From NCBI GenBank assembly GCA_022495005.1, contig JAGYXB010000018.1:1860001-1924000 (forward strand): a DNA stretch of 64,000 nucleotides, in the 5' to 3' direction. Source of the stretch: Rhyacophila brunnea. Taxonomy: Eukaryota > Arthropoda > Insecta > Trichoptera > Rhyacophilidae. Numbering within the stretch: the stretch's first letter is position 1; each line of letters begins with the position of its first letter. The notes beneath the pieces were generated by a model, which was not told the origin of the DNA, did not search any database, and was given only the letters and a program-made list of their open reading frames with translations. A program made the translations under genes and the position numbers. This document shows, piece after piece, positions 43,794 through 55,700 of this stretch.

Positions 43794-46560
43794 ACTGCGT
43801 TCGGAGGAGTATATTTTTTATTTACGCGATGCATGAGCGCCAAAGGAGATGCAGATAATGTTGATCGATTGACTATACTACCAGCGATGTACATTGGTAG
43901 CCCGCGTCATATGCATGGATATGCTCAAGATGCAATGACATATGTTTATCATTACGGTCGTCCAGATCTATTCATCACCTTTAAGTGCAATCCGAAATGG
44001 AGAGAAATTGCTCAACTGCCACTCCCCGGATAAATATCAAGTGATCAGCACAACATCACTGCACGTGTCTTCAAACAAAAAATCCTGTCGCTGATGAACT
44101 ACATTGTTAAGCATCGCGTCTTTGGGGTACTCGATGCCGGATGTATTCGATTAAATGGCAAAAATGAGGCTTGCCGCATGGACACATTCTTATTTGGTTA
44201 GTCGAAAGAATTCGACAAAACCAAATATATGACATCATATGTGCCGAGATTCCTGATCCCGAAACCATTCCAGACCTGCATGATGTTGTAATTACTAACA
44301 TGATTCACGGACCGCGTGGCGCCCATCAACCCCTTATCACCGTGCATGGTCGACGGCAAGTGTTCCAAGCATTATCCACGAAATTTGACGGCGAAGACTA
44401 TCACTGCCAACGATAATTATCCACTGTATCAGCGTCGATCACCAGATGATAACGGTAGAACTATCACAACGAAAGTGAAGGGAAACGATATCGTGGTCGA
44501 CAATACTTGGATTGTTCCGTATTCGCTACTTCTTTTCAAAACATTCAAGGCGCATTGCAACGTGGGGTTTTGCAATTCAGTGAAGTCCATCAAATACATC
44601 TGCAAATATGTCAGCAAAGGCAGCGATATTGTGTTTTTGGCGTTCAAACTCCCAATACCAACGATGAAATCACGCACTATCAAGTTGGTTGATATTTAAG
44701 CTGTAATGAAGCGATTTGGCGTATTTTCTCATTCCCCATTTATGAACGTCATCTCACTGCTGTACATTTGGCGGTGCATCTGGAGAATGGTCAATGAGTT
44801 TATTTCAACGCATCGAATGTTGCTCAACGTGTTGAAACACCTCGAGCGACAGCATTGACCAGTTTCTTATCGATTTGCCAAAGCGATCCGTTTGCACAAA
44901 CGTTGCTCTACTCTGAGATGCCATGTTATTACACTTACGCTTCATCGAATAAATTTCAACGTCGTAAGCGGGGCGATGCGGTTCATCCGAAGATGATGAA
45001 TGCTTCTTCTTGCGGTTGTTGCTGGTAAATGTTCGTGGGCCGACATCATTTGAATCACTTCGAACTGTCAATGGTGTAGTGTGCCCAACATTTTGTGCTG
45101 CATGCTCAATTTTCTTGAAAACGATACTCACTGGGACATAAAAATCGCTAAAGCAATTGTTTCTGCATCTCCAAGTTAGATACGCATATTATTTTCTTTC
45201 ATTATTTCGACATGCTTCCCATAAAATTCACCTAAACTGTGGAACAAGTACAAGGACGATATGTCAGAAGACATCTTACATCGAATTCGTTTCAGTTCAG
45301 GGAATCCCGATCCCGGGGTGAATGAGGAGATACATAACCAGGCTTTGCTTTTGATCGAAGCAATGTATTACCTCATTTGCGGCAGTTTGTTAGTCAAGTT
45401 AGGAATTTCACCACATCGTGTAATGAACGACGCTTTCAATCGAAAATTGGAACGTGAACGTGAATATTATTCAGATGCATTGAACCAATCAGTTCGAACG
45501 GATGTACCACTGTTGAACCCTCAACAGAAAGAAGTGTACGATACGTTAATGAAGGCAATTGATGATGGAAATGGTGGCTTATTTTTCCTCGACGCACCTG
45601 GTAAAACTGGGAAGACATTCCTAATGTCATTTATTTTGGCTACAGTTTGTGCAAGATCCGAAAATGCTGTAGCAGTTGCTTCTTCTGGGATAGTGTTCAC
45701 GTTGCTAGAAGGATGCCGAATGTCTCATTTAATGTTGAAATTGCCCTTAAACCTTCAAACTACTGAAAAACCGACACGCAATATTGCGAAACAATCAGCA
45801 ATGGCCAAAGTTTTGGTAGCAAGTAAAATCATCACCTGGCATGAATGCACAATGGCGCACAAACGCGAATTGAAAGCACTCAATCGAACTATGAAAGATC
45901 TGCGCAATGACTCAAAGGGTTTTGGAGGCGCAATAATTCTACTATCTGGCGATTTCCGCCAAACACTACCAGTCATTCCAAGATCGACCCCTGCCGATGA
46001 AATAAATGCATGCCTTAAATCATCGACTATGTAGCGCTATGTAAAGAAACTTCAGCTGACGACAAACATGCGAGTTGCATTGCTAAACGATTCATCTGCC
46101 GAAGATTTTTCCAAGCAATTGCTGACTATCGGTAATGGCCGTGTTCCTGTCGATAAATCGAACGGATTGATTTCGTTTCCGCTGATTTTTTGCAATTTCG
46201 TCTCAACTAAGGACGAACTCATCACAAAGTGTTCCCGAACATCATTGCTAACCACAAAAATCACAATTGGTTGAGTGAACGAGCAATTCTTAAATATGCA
46301 ATATTGCGAAACACTCAGCAATGGCCAAAGTTTTGGTAGCAAGAAATATCATCATGGTCCAGTAAATCGTTGGTCCACTGCATTACTTCAAATCTATCGA
46401 CTGTGTAACAAACGGAGACGAAGCAAACAACTATCCAACTGAATTTTAAACTCATTCGATTTGCCTGGCTTGCCACCGCACAATTTACAACTGAAGGTTG
46501 GCTCGGTAGTCATCATGCTTCGAAATATGAACCAACCAAAACTATGTACTTAATCTATTT
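43794..46560 (+). pseudogene. Helitron Rep-helicase (RepHel) pseudogene
   Basis: The strand reads, in shifting frames, a Helitron_like N domain (LTILPAMYIGSPRHMHGYAQ, DLFITFKCNPKW), the HUH nuclease motif GLPHGHILIWL (about 44164-44196), the catalytic-tyrosine block KYICKYVSKGSD (about 44598-44633), and then the PIF1-type helicase (257-residue frame 45261-46034). In that frame the Walker A reads APGKTGKT (residues 112-119; usually GGTGKT) and the Walker B position reads TWHECTMAH (residues 192-200; usually WDEC), so key residues are changed. GDFRQTLPVIPRST follows at 230. A TAG interrupts the frame at 46032 in place of the usual Trp of this region, and reading resumes as TNMRVALL..SAEDFSKQLL. 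The C-terminal LKVGSVVIMLRNMNQPKLCT ends at about 46553, and no 3' hairpin/CTAG end follows. At least four frame breaks make it non-functional. Confidence 0.92.
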
Positions 46561-46564
46561 CATG

Positions 46565-47305
46565 TTGGTTGGTGGTCATTTGTTTATTTCGCGAACCGCC
46601 TATAACGAGTTCATTTGACCTGTCAAAATTCAAATTTAGAATTTGCAGGAATAATCGAAAAAATGTGACATTTCTATTAGCACCCATAAAAATAATCAAT
46701 TTCATTCAAGACATTTTATTATTGTAAGATGAGTTTTCAATTTTTATAATCATAGAGAATTTTAATACTGCTGTCAATAAATAGAATAATTTCAGACTTA
46801 ATAAATAAGAAACTACATTATATAGGTACATATTACGTTCTTCTCAATATTATAGTAAGTATCACATGCTATCCTGATTCAGTAATAATTGTATTATTTT
46901 TACATTTATGTAGTTAAATGAAATTCATATGACGTTTAATACAAGTAATTAAAAATTAATGATATTTATAATATATTTTATAATAATAATTATAAAAAAA
47001 TTCAGTAACCTTTTTTCTTATTTTATATCATTAGTAACTATTAATACTCAATAAAAATTAAATTGCAATGTTTCTTTTAATAAAGACATTACGCATGTTG
47101 TCTGTTATTTTATCTTTGATAACTTCTAAGTAAAATATAATATATTTATAGTCAAATATAGTCCATTATGACCTTTTTACGACACAATTAGGTACAATAA
47201 AAAAGTACCTGCTACTTTTTCCATTTTTGTTACATGATATATCCATGTATATTATTTTTTTTATATCCAGACAGGGATACTTTGTTAAATGTTAATTTAT
47301 TCATT
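46565..47305. other. No recognised feature
   Basis: AT-rich DNA downstream of the truncated Helitron. Confidence 0.35.
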
Positions 47306-47309
47306 AGTA

Positions 47310-47428
47310 TACACAATCACTGCTGAAGTTTAAATTATATTTTATTTACCATTTTTAAATAACACAATAGTTATATCTAATGGCCAATTACTCTAAGCGC
47401 ACCAGTTGCGGCGATAGCACTTAGTTAC
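47310..47428. repeat. Dispersed repeat F, copy 2
   Basis: It has ACACAATCACTGCTG, ATATCTAATGGCCAA and CACCAGTTGCGGCGATAGCA in the same order as copy 1 at 28719. Confidence 0.7.
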
Positions 47429-47632
47429 GAATTTTACAATTTTTGCTCCTAAGAAAAGCATATGAACACACCTCTTCACAGTGGTAATTACGACTATCGT
47501 AAAAGACTTATTATGAGAAATAGTTTTTACATTATTTCAATCTAATGGGATCTTCCTCCATTGAATAAATAAAACGTAGTATAACGCAATAATCTAAATG
47601 TATGGAAATAAGACTATCCTGCATTGGCCATG

Positions 47633-47985
47633 GGTGCAGGTAGGGTGTATCCACCATAGATAGTACAGACTAAGCTTTGTTAGTTATACGTATTTGTGTA
47701 CATTGAACTAAGATTACAATTTATAGATGGTGTTGGTTAGTTTTTAAAATTAAATTAAACCCTGGGAAAACCAAGCCATAATACGCATCTGTCTATAAAA
47801 TATTCAAAATTATGCCATTAAATCATACATCATTTTGGATATTTAATAGATAGAATCATATTGTTTACTACTATTTTTTTGGTTGAGGCAGGGTTTAATG
47901 AATTATAAAAAACTAACCAACAACTAGTGTAATATGTTTTCTTGGTTCAACGAAAACAAATAACTATGAATGAAAAAGTGCAATA
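47633..47985. mobile_element. Eroded copy of the CAGTGGC hAT MITE
   Basis: Interior words match the 27222-27811 element: ACAATTTATAGATGGTGTTG, 'accaagccataata', 'gaggcagggtttaatgaatt' and 'aacgaaaacaaataac'. The termini are eroded and no target duplication remains. Confidence 0.65.
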
Positions 47986-48004
47986 TATAAACATATTAGA
48001 TATA

Positions 48005-48580
48005 AAATGTCAGTGGTAGGAATCGGCGATTGCCAGCTGTTCTGCTAAGCTTATAAGTCTGAAGTAGTGTCAGACAATATTGTGAAGGCCAGACTCCAGA
48101 ATAGACTACGCATATGACCCCAAATTTTTATTGGCAGTGAGTATTGCAAATCAGCGCAATGTCAAACTGTCTGAGGTGAATGAAAATCCATCCCGAAGGG
48201 AAAGCTATGGCGCCGTCTATGCATACTTCACAATTATATTAATATCCAACCACCAAGCCGTCTGCATGACCTAGCGAGACAAACTGGCGACCGTCAGCTG
48301 GCTCTGCTAGTCAATATTAATAATATTAATAATATTTTTTTTTTGTTACACTTCTTTAATTATATTTTTTATTTATTAATATTTATAATATTACTTTTCG
48401 GGCAGTGTAATCTTATTTTGATGCATTTTAGTTTGTTTATATTTATATATTACTAGTGAGGTTTTGCCCTCTTGTTGATCTTTAGTCATCTGACCTCTGA
48501 TCCTAACCGTTGTCAAAGACAATTTTGAGAACGTACGGAGTGTTGTTTGACATTAAAAGGTCGAGAACATCTGTAGTGGA
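48005..48580. other. No recognised feature
   Basis: Mixed-composition DNA with short frames only; nothing assigned. Confidence 0.3.
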
Positions 48581-48583
48581 CTC

Positions 48584-48960
48584 TTGACTCCAAAAACAGT
48601 TAAAAATGTCGGGTTCGGACGCCAGGGCCCAAATGTTGAGAATTTGAGGAGTGGTGGACATCGGGACACACAGCATCTAGCAGCTCTAAGAATTTATTAT
48701 ATGCCATCTGGTAATCTTGTGATTAGTAAAAATGGAAAGCTACTTGACAGAGAACATTATGTTATTATTGTTAAAGATGATTATACAAATGGGGAAAGTT
48801 TTTCTAAGAAAATCATCTTAAGCGATGAGGTACCTACATTTTCAACTAAATGGCCACATAAATAAGCTGAATTGGTGAGTGTGGAATGCGGACAAAATAA
48901 AGATGATTTAAGATACGCCAATCCATCCACTACGCATCACTCATTAATGCGGTGATTGAG
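48584..48960 (+). pseudogene. Possible mobile-element ORF remnant
   Basis: A 93-residue frame contains FSKKIILSDEVPTFSTKWPH, weakly like the 'F...I.FSDEA.F' block around the first catalytic Asp of Tc1/mariner-type transposases. The rest is not recognised, and the frame ends soon after. It lies just upstream of the solo foldback arm. Confidence 0.22.
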
Positions 48961-49283
48961 CTGGTTGAGTTATTGGATTATCTTTATAATTTAAGCTCAA
49001 AATGTAGTTACAGTTAATATTACAAAACGAAAATAACTGGTTTTTTCGGCCAATATTAATGGATTTGGATCTTGAAGAGATGTGGTTCTACCAGTAGGTA
49101 ACGCAATATATCACACTATGCATAAAAGTTGTTTCAAGGCAAATTTCTAGGTCATGTTACCTCAAGAAATATGGATCAGAATTCCCCAAGCAAGATACAG
49201 AGAGTAAAATAACAACCATGTGATTTTTTCCTTTGAGATGTTTATGTTAATAAGATACAAAAAAAAAATCTGAACTTAAGGGC

Positions 49284-49970
49284 CCACATGCCTAACGCAG
49301 GTCAAAATGGAGGTTTTATGGTATTTTCTGAGCATAAGCGTGGAAATTACTTAAACGTTGTACATAATCTATTTATATAATTTTTAAGCCTTGTTATCCT
49401 TAATATTTTTATTTTAAACATATTTGATGACTGCATAAAGTATTTTTATTACATAAAGTAGAGTTCTTTTAAACCTCTCAACCTAATGTTTTAGAATATA
49501 GTCATATTTCAGTACATCAATGTACAGTGGTGTTAAGATGTTTTAGTTTTATTAATTTTTAAACTCATTTATAAAACCATTAGTAAAATTAATGTTAACA
49601 TTATTATAGTGAAATATTTACGATAAAAAATTATATTTATAATCTCTGTGATCCCAAATTTTACAAGAATTAGGCATTTTATTATTCAAAAAATGGGCAC
49701 GATTGACACACTTGAAGATAATTCTAAAGACACTGATTATAAGCTCTTTGACCATTGAAATGTGATAAAACATCTTACGAATAATGATTGTTTTTAAATA
49801 ATTATTGACTAAAAATAAGGTACTTAATATTTTTTTGAAATACGCCATTTCTATCGGCATTTCCCAGTGGTTAGGCTCAACATACAGCCATAGCCATAAA
49901 GTGACAAACTATAACTGAAGTAGGGAGTAAGATCATGTCAACGCGCGTGTTTGAACATGTACTGAACTGA
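49284..49970 (+). repeat. Solo arm of the giant inverted repeat
   Basis: It matches the left arm at 2186-2873 in the same orientation: 'cttaaacgttgtacataatctatttatataa', 'aaaaatgggcac', 'agtagggagta' and ACGCGCGTGTTTGAACATG at its inner edge. No partner arm follows. Substitutions are more numerous than between the two paired arms. Confidence 0.85.
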
Positions 49971-50058
49971 AAAAAAATATCAAAATTTATTACAATGATT
50001 CTGTAGGTACTAGGTACTCGTTCAAAAAAACAAGATGGCCTAAAAAGGCTTAAGGTAG

Positions 50059-50109
50059 GATTCTAAGTTCCTGGATAGGCATATTAGGCCTATTCAGGAA
50101 CTTAGAATC
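50059..50109. repeat. Near-perfect 22-bp hairpin
   Basis: GATTCTAAGTTCCTG-GATAGGC is mirrored by GCCTATTCAGGAACTTAGAATC around ATATTAG. Too short for a usual MITE; its origin is unknown. Confidence 0.7.
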
Positions 50110-50399
50110 TTAGAAATATTCACAAGAGGTTATAGTCATTCTACACGGCGGCATAATTATAGTAAGGTAGTGAAAATAGAATAATAACAATCACAGCGTA
50201 TAGAATAAGTATAAAACACTTAATACCTACCACAAATAATTGGTTTACGTTATAATGTATTAATATATCGATATGATCGTCAATCAAGTAATAATGTAAC
50301 TTGTGACCATCCTATGAATATGATATAATTCATAAAGTTCACCGTAATTGATAACCTGTGTATATACTGAGTTTGTCAAATATTATTTTTTCTCTAGAC

Positions 50400-50915
50400 C
50401 AGCGCTGTTCAACTTATTTTAGGCCGCGGGCCATTTTTTCTTTAGCAAACATTTCGGGGCCAAAGAGGATAGGTAAATAAAAATTCAGTTAATGTCAATT
50501 CAAGAATTATTTTTTTATACAAAAAATTAAAAATAACACATAACTAGAACTAATAAAAACAATAATATTATTAAGTTATTTAAAGTCCAAAATCTCTCAT
50601 TTTTGGGTATTTTTCTATATCGAAAAGTTCCAGTTGCTCCACTAGATGCAATAAATGGGTCAGCCTGAAGGTCGCATAATTTCAATCAATGTTTAGGATC
50701 AACAGAGCTAATAACGATATTGAATGATCACTGAATAAATTAATACTCAGCTTAAAGTTATCAAATTGAGAAAATCTTGTATTAAAATTATCAACCAGGG
50801 TATCTAATTCAGGTTTAAAAAAATCGAAATTCTCTTCTCGACGTTTGATGAAAAGTTTACTGTACAGCTCGCGGGCCGAAAAAAAATTTGGCGGACCGCC
50901 AGTTGGACAACGCTG
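50400..50915 (-). mobile_element. hAT remnant with transposase fragment
   Basis: The left end CAGCGCTGTTCAACTTATTT and the right end finishing GTTGGACAACGCTG are imperfect inverted repeats beginning CAGCG. The flanking octamers ctctagac and ttttagac agree at six of eight positions. The minus strand encodes FKPELDTLVDNFNTRFSQFD and LSINLFSDHSISLLALLILN, then more blocks (HLVEQLELFDIEKYPKMRDF), which resemble the C-terminal region of Buster/SPIN-like hAT transposases and their relatives. It is short and broken by stops. Confidence 0.7.
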
Positions 50916-50929
50916 TTTTAGACTAAACA

Positions 50930-52560
50930 ACTAACATGCAAAAGGTAAAGAGTTATGATTACAAGTTATCTATTACATTATCATTCTTTTTATTCTCAAG
51001 GGAATACATTATATTAATTTTCATACTATATTTTTTCCGCTTTACCTACTCGTCACTCAATTTTATGCGTTATTAGCTCCGAGTAACCCCGCACGATCGA
51101 CAATGGTTAGATGTAGGCGCCTCTCCATCCAAACCTCACTTCACCACCCTACAACTGCTCATCTGACCACTACTATCCGTAATGATTTTTTGCATGTGAT
51201 TTTCGAGAAAAAAATTGCGTTGAATTGTTAAAGATTTAATGATATCGTTTATCGTATAGTGCACTATAATATAATATTATTAGTAAACTGTTTACATAAT
51301 CCTAGTAAGAGTCAGTTTATTGGAGATGCGAATATGCAATGTCCACCTCAAGAACAAAATAAAAAAATCTGAGTTTTTTTTCATGTGTATGATAATATAC
51401 TAATACTACTTTACCTATCAAAAACAAAAAAGATAATATTTTAATAGACTATAAATAGTACGGCACACATTAAACAAACTATAGAATCAACATTCTGTGG
51501 TGACCAAAACTGTAATTGCAACGAGATCATAATAAAATATGACGAAAAATTTATGGTTTGTTTGATAACGTCTCGACATGTCTGCTCACTACGTTTTGCA
51601 TTTGGCCCCACTGCATACCTCTCGACTGTTCTACCATAAGACATGAGAAAGCCTTGTGTTACTATTATGACGCTTTAATAATAACTATATTTTGTCAACG
51701 TAAATCCGCGGACAGCATAATATCGTATAGCCATTGAAAACCCGACACCACGAAGAAGAAAAAGAAGAAATTATAATAATTTGTTGACGATAATATGAAA
51801 CTACAATTCCTTTGAATTTAGTAGACGAATACTTATTATTGCAGAAACCACAATAATGCAATTTTATATTTTAAACATTTACGTTGCCATGTGATTACGG
51901 AGAAAATCTCGCGTTTATTGGTGTTAGGTGATAAATCCACTTTTTCATCAAACACGAGATTAAATGTTTTCTATAATAATTATAATATATTATTTTTTGA
52001 CAATTCATATTAATATAAATATATATATATACCATATTAATATTAATATATATATAATTTAATATGGTATCAAAAAAAATATGTTATTTAAAGTATTAAA
52101 TTTTGTTTAAAAAAAAATGATATTTTAATAAGTATTATTAGTGTGGCAGCACTAGCGACAGGCGGAAAATAATAGAGCAGGAAACCATAGCAACCAAAAA
52201 CAATTGAATTTATCACGAAGAAGAAGTAGGTACCAGATATTTTACAGATTATTACTGTCATTACTTAATTATTACATAATCGATAAATAAAACATTAAAC
52301 TTTTATTCTAAATTATTACAATAAAATTAATATGTGTGTTTATGTGATTGAGAATCTGTGTTATCTTAGAAATTATTATTACAGCAGTAAGCTCAATAAC
52401 ACGAAGTGAGAATTTTTGACCTGCCATTGAATTATTTTTGATAACAATATAAAATATTATTTCTTATGTGTAGTACGGTGTTGAAAATCAAACAGATGTT
52501 GACATCAATTTTGAATTTTATAAAATAATATATCATTTGAGAAGTAAATTTTAAGGTGAA
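50930..52560. other. No recognised feature; upstream region of the secreted-protein gene
   Basis: AT-rich, with alternating AT palindromes at about 52000-52075. A TATAAAA (52519-52525) lies 38 bp before the start codon of the gene, but no clear initiator is seen at the expected distance, so its role is uncertain. Confidence 0.35.
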
Positions 52561-52562
52561 AA

Positions 52563-52733
52563 ATGACATTATCAATAAGATTTTTGTCAATTTACATTTT
52601 ACTCTTTATCCTTACATCAGGCAAATGTGGAAAGATCAAGATACTCGATTCGACATATTGGATAGGAAGTTTAATAAAAGATACTTCTAAGCCTATGCCA
52701 AATGGATTGTCATATAGCACGAATGAAACTTCG
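52563..52733 (+). CDS. Exon 1 of the secreted-protein gene
   Basis: 57 codons, signal peptide first, ending ...YSTNETS, followed by the strong donor GTGAGTG at 52734 (phase 0). Reading through would stop after six more codons. Confidence 0.75.
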
Positions 52734-55700
52734 GTGAGTGTATTTCAATAATTTTAATAAATCAAATTTATATGCAGTTTATTTTCTTTTATTCCTGAGA
52801 GTGATCCTATTATTTCTCATTTACCCATGTTTTTAAATATTTATAATGAGAAATATGACCAGTCTTAAGAAATGAAAGTAAAGCGCGGCCCAACCACATT
52901 ACGGTGCATGTCGCGCATTATCACGTGAACTCACGGTAATAAAAAATTCTATAGTTTCGTCATTTTGCAGAATATTTTGAACGTGCACCGTCTAGTAAAT
53001 TCACTAAATAATGACACTAAAGAAAAGTGCCTAATATAATGTATTAGTAATTTGAATTATTATGGATTATTCATGCTAATTTCAATTAATTTGAACAGTT
53101 TTTACGTGTGCGTACGTTAAATACATGCGGTATGACATTCATAGATAATAGAAAACAACCTGCAGACCATAGATAATAAATAGACAACATTTTCATAGAA
53201 AATACATAGTGTCAACTGCTAAAAATAAAAAAAGAACGTCTATGAATAATAACGAATGAACGAATATGATAAAAACATTCAAAACGCAGGTGCAGATGCA
53301 GTGAAGTTAAACGTGAAGTGCGCTCATTCTTGTTTTAATGATTACGGCAAATTTTTCCAACTGACAATGTTCGTTTGAAGGTTCAAAATGTGCTACGGGA
53401 TGGGAGCATCAATCTGATAAGATTTTAAACAACAGGAATAACGACAGTACACACTTTTTTTCCCGTAGCGGCAGCCCATGACAGTAGGCGACAAGCACCG
53501 TGACATGGACCTCAATGTGGGTTGCGCTTAAGAGTTGCCATGCAAAAAGTGCCTTTCTGATATTATATTCTATCATTTCTTATGTAGTATAAATAAATAT
53601 ATATATTATATCAGTGACATATAATATGGTGTATGTTGAAAAAAGGTAAGCTGTAATAGATAACTGAAAACATGTCCTAGGACATCCATATTTTATCACG
53701 TTTTTCTTAGCTCGTATTCTTGTTTATCCGGTGGTTGTTTATCCAGTACAAATCTTGCAATCGATTTTAACTAACTTCCCGACTAGCTAGATATTTAAAA
53801 CTTTTAGAATATATTAGAACACGATGCCAATGCATTCTTTTAATACTTTTAGCCATCTTTAGGTAGAATTGAATTCATTTTCAGTTAATTCGGTTTTGTA
53901 TGAAAAGTTATTTCGGAAGAAATCCTTCATCCAATCCACTATTATTGTTTACTAAGGGGGTGGTCCTTGCAACTAAATTATTAATATATACGTGCGTACT
54001 ATGGAAATCAAAATGACATTTCAGTATTCTATATTTGATTATTTGTTGCAAAATAGCAAAAAAATGATTTGTTGACAATTATTGCCTTATTTGTAATAAA
54101 TTATTAAAAGATAGAACAGAAAATTGAAAAAGGTGATATATAAAAAGTTCTTTTTATCTTGTAATTATTTACAGTAAGTACTTATTTGAATTTAAGTTTT
54201 GCTCATCTTCAATTTTTTTTCTGAATAAAAAATATTATAATTTACCTTTTTATAATAGATATTATAGAAAAAAATACACGTTGGTACTAAAAAAGATATT
54301 TAAAATAAGTAGTGCCTAATGCCTCAACCGAAATTTGAACTCGATCTAGAAAATTATCTTAAGCCCCAAGACTACGGGACGAATCCAGCGCAATGAAATA
54401 CATTAATGTATGCTTATAAAAACTAAAGGCTTGTATGATTGTGTTGGTATCTTCTATGTATTAGCATCAATAATATTGTCTCAGTAGGAGTAGATACATG
54501 TATGTTTAATCGGCAGTCAATGTATTATACATTTCTACATATATTTGGGGGATGAAGATTTTGGATAGAAAAATTCGTGGTTTGGTTGTTGAGAGGAAAG
54601 TATATTTATCGGTATAAGAATACAATAAACACAAATGTAACGATGACAGCGTGAGAATAAATTTGCGAATACGGATGTAGTGGTGTGATCAGTGTGATCA
54701 AGAGATTGATTATATTAATGAACTGAGAGACTTGATTTGAGTGAAATGACGGTTAACTATGTCGAGTGAAGGACTCATGACGATATTAGTACGTCGCGTG
54801 ATTGACTCAATCAGTAAGTGAGGATCTCATGTATTGTTTTTTTTCAATTAATACAGAATCAGTAAATATTAAGAGTCGCAATTAACAATTAATTAATCAT
54901 GATATTATACTCTAGTTATCATTGAAGAAATCCTGACGATTACAGATTGACAACAAAACATATATTAAAGTGTGTTATATATGTTTAATGCTGAGTGGTA
55001 TAATTGCTACATATTATAAATGACAGATGTCGTTGACAAATTATATTATTTTTGTAGTCTATAAAATAATCAGCTGCTTATTGTTTAATACGTCAATAAT
55101 AGGCAATAAAAATATTTTTACGCTTAAAAAGTAGGCTTTAAATAATTGCTTAGTATGAAGTCTTTGCCACTGATATCATATAATATTATATTATTACTAG
55201 CTGAAGTACCCGGCTTCGCACAGGGTCGCTTCGTGGTTATATTTACTTTAGATATTTAAAAAATAATAAAAGGTAATTATTTTTTTATTATTAAAATATC
55301 TGCGTAATACAATATGGCAATATGAAAATAATTCTAGAAGGAGTGAAGGTCAAATAAAAGAACACTAATTTAAAATCGAATCCAAAATATGCAAACGTTA
55401 TTAATGTTATTAATATGTAGTAAAAAAAAATCAAAATTGGATGGAACAAACAAACAACAAACTTTGTATTTTATATAATACTAATTTAAAAACCTTCGCA
55501 GGTCTGCGCACAACTGAAAAAAGTTTCATCGCGATCGCTTGAATGGTATAGAAACGCATACGAATAGAAGAAGAAGATGATTTTCTAATTCAGAAATCTT
55601 CGTAGGCATGCGCACAACAACTGGTCAAAATTTCATTGCAATCGGATGAATGGTATAGAAACGCATACGAATATAAAAAGAAGAAAATGGTTGTACTAAT

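Noticed and set aside
45261..46034. Functional PIF1-type host helicase gene
   Set aside because: It is preceded by Helitron HUH and Y motifs and 5' ends, and has stops, shifts and altered ATPase motifs.
43800..46560. CRISPR or bacterial-type rolling-circle system
   Set aside because: Motifs are those of eukaryotic Helitrons; no spacer arrays occur anywhere in the window.
55150..55180. Right end of the truncated 37.4 kb hAT MITE (TTTGCCACTG)
   Set aside because: Only ten bases match and it lies 18 kb away; chance similarity is likely.
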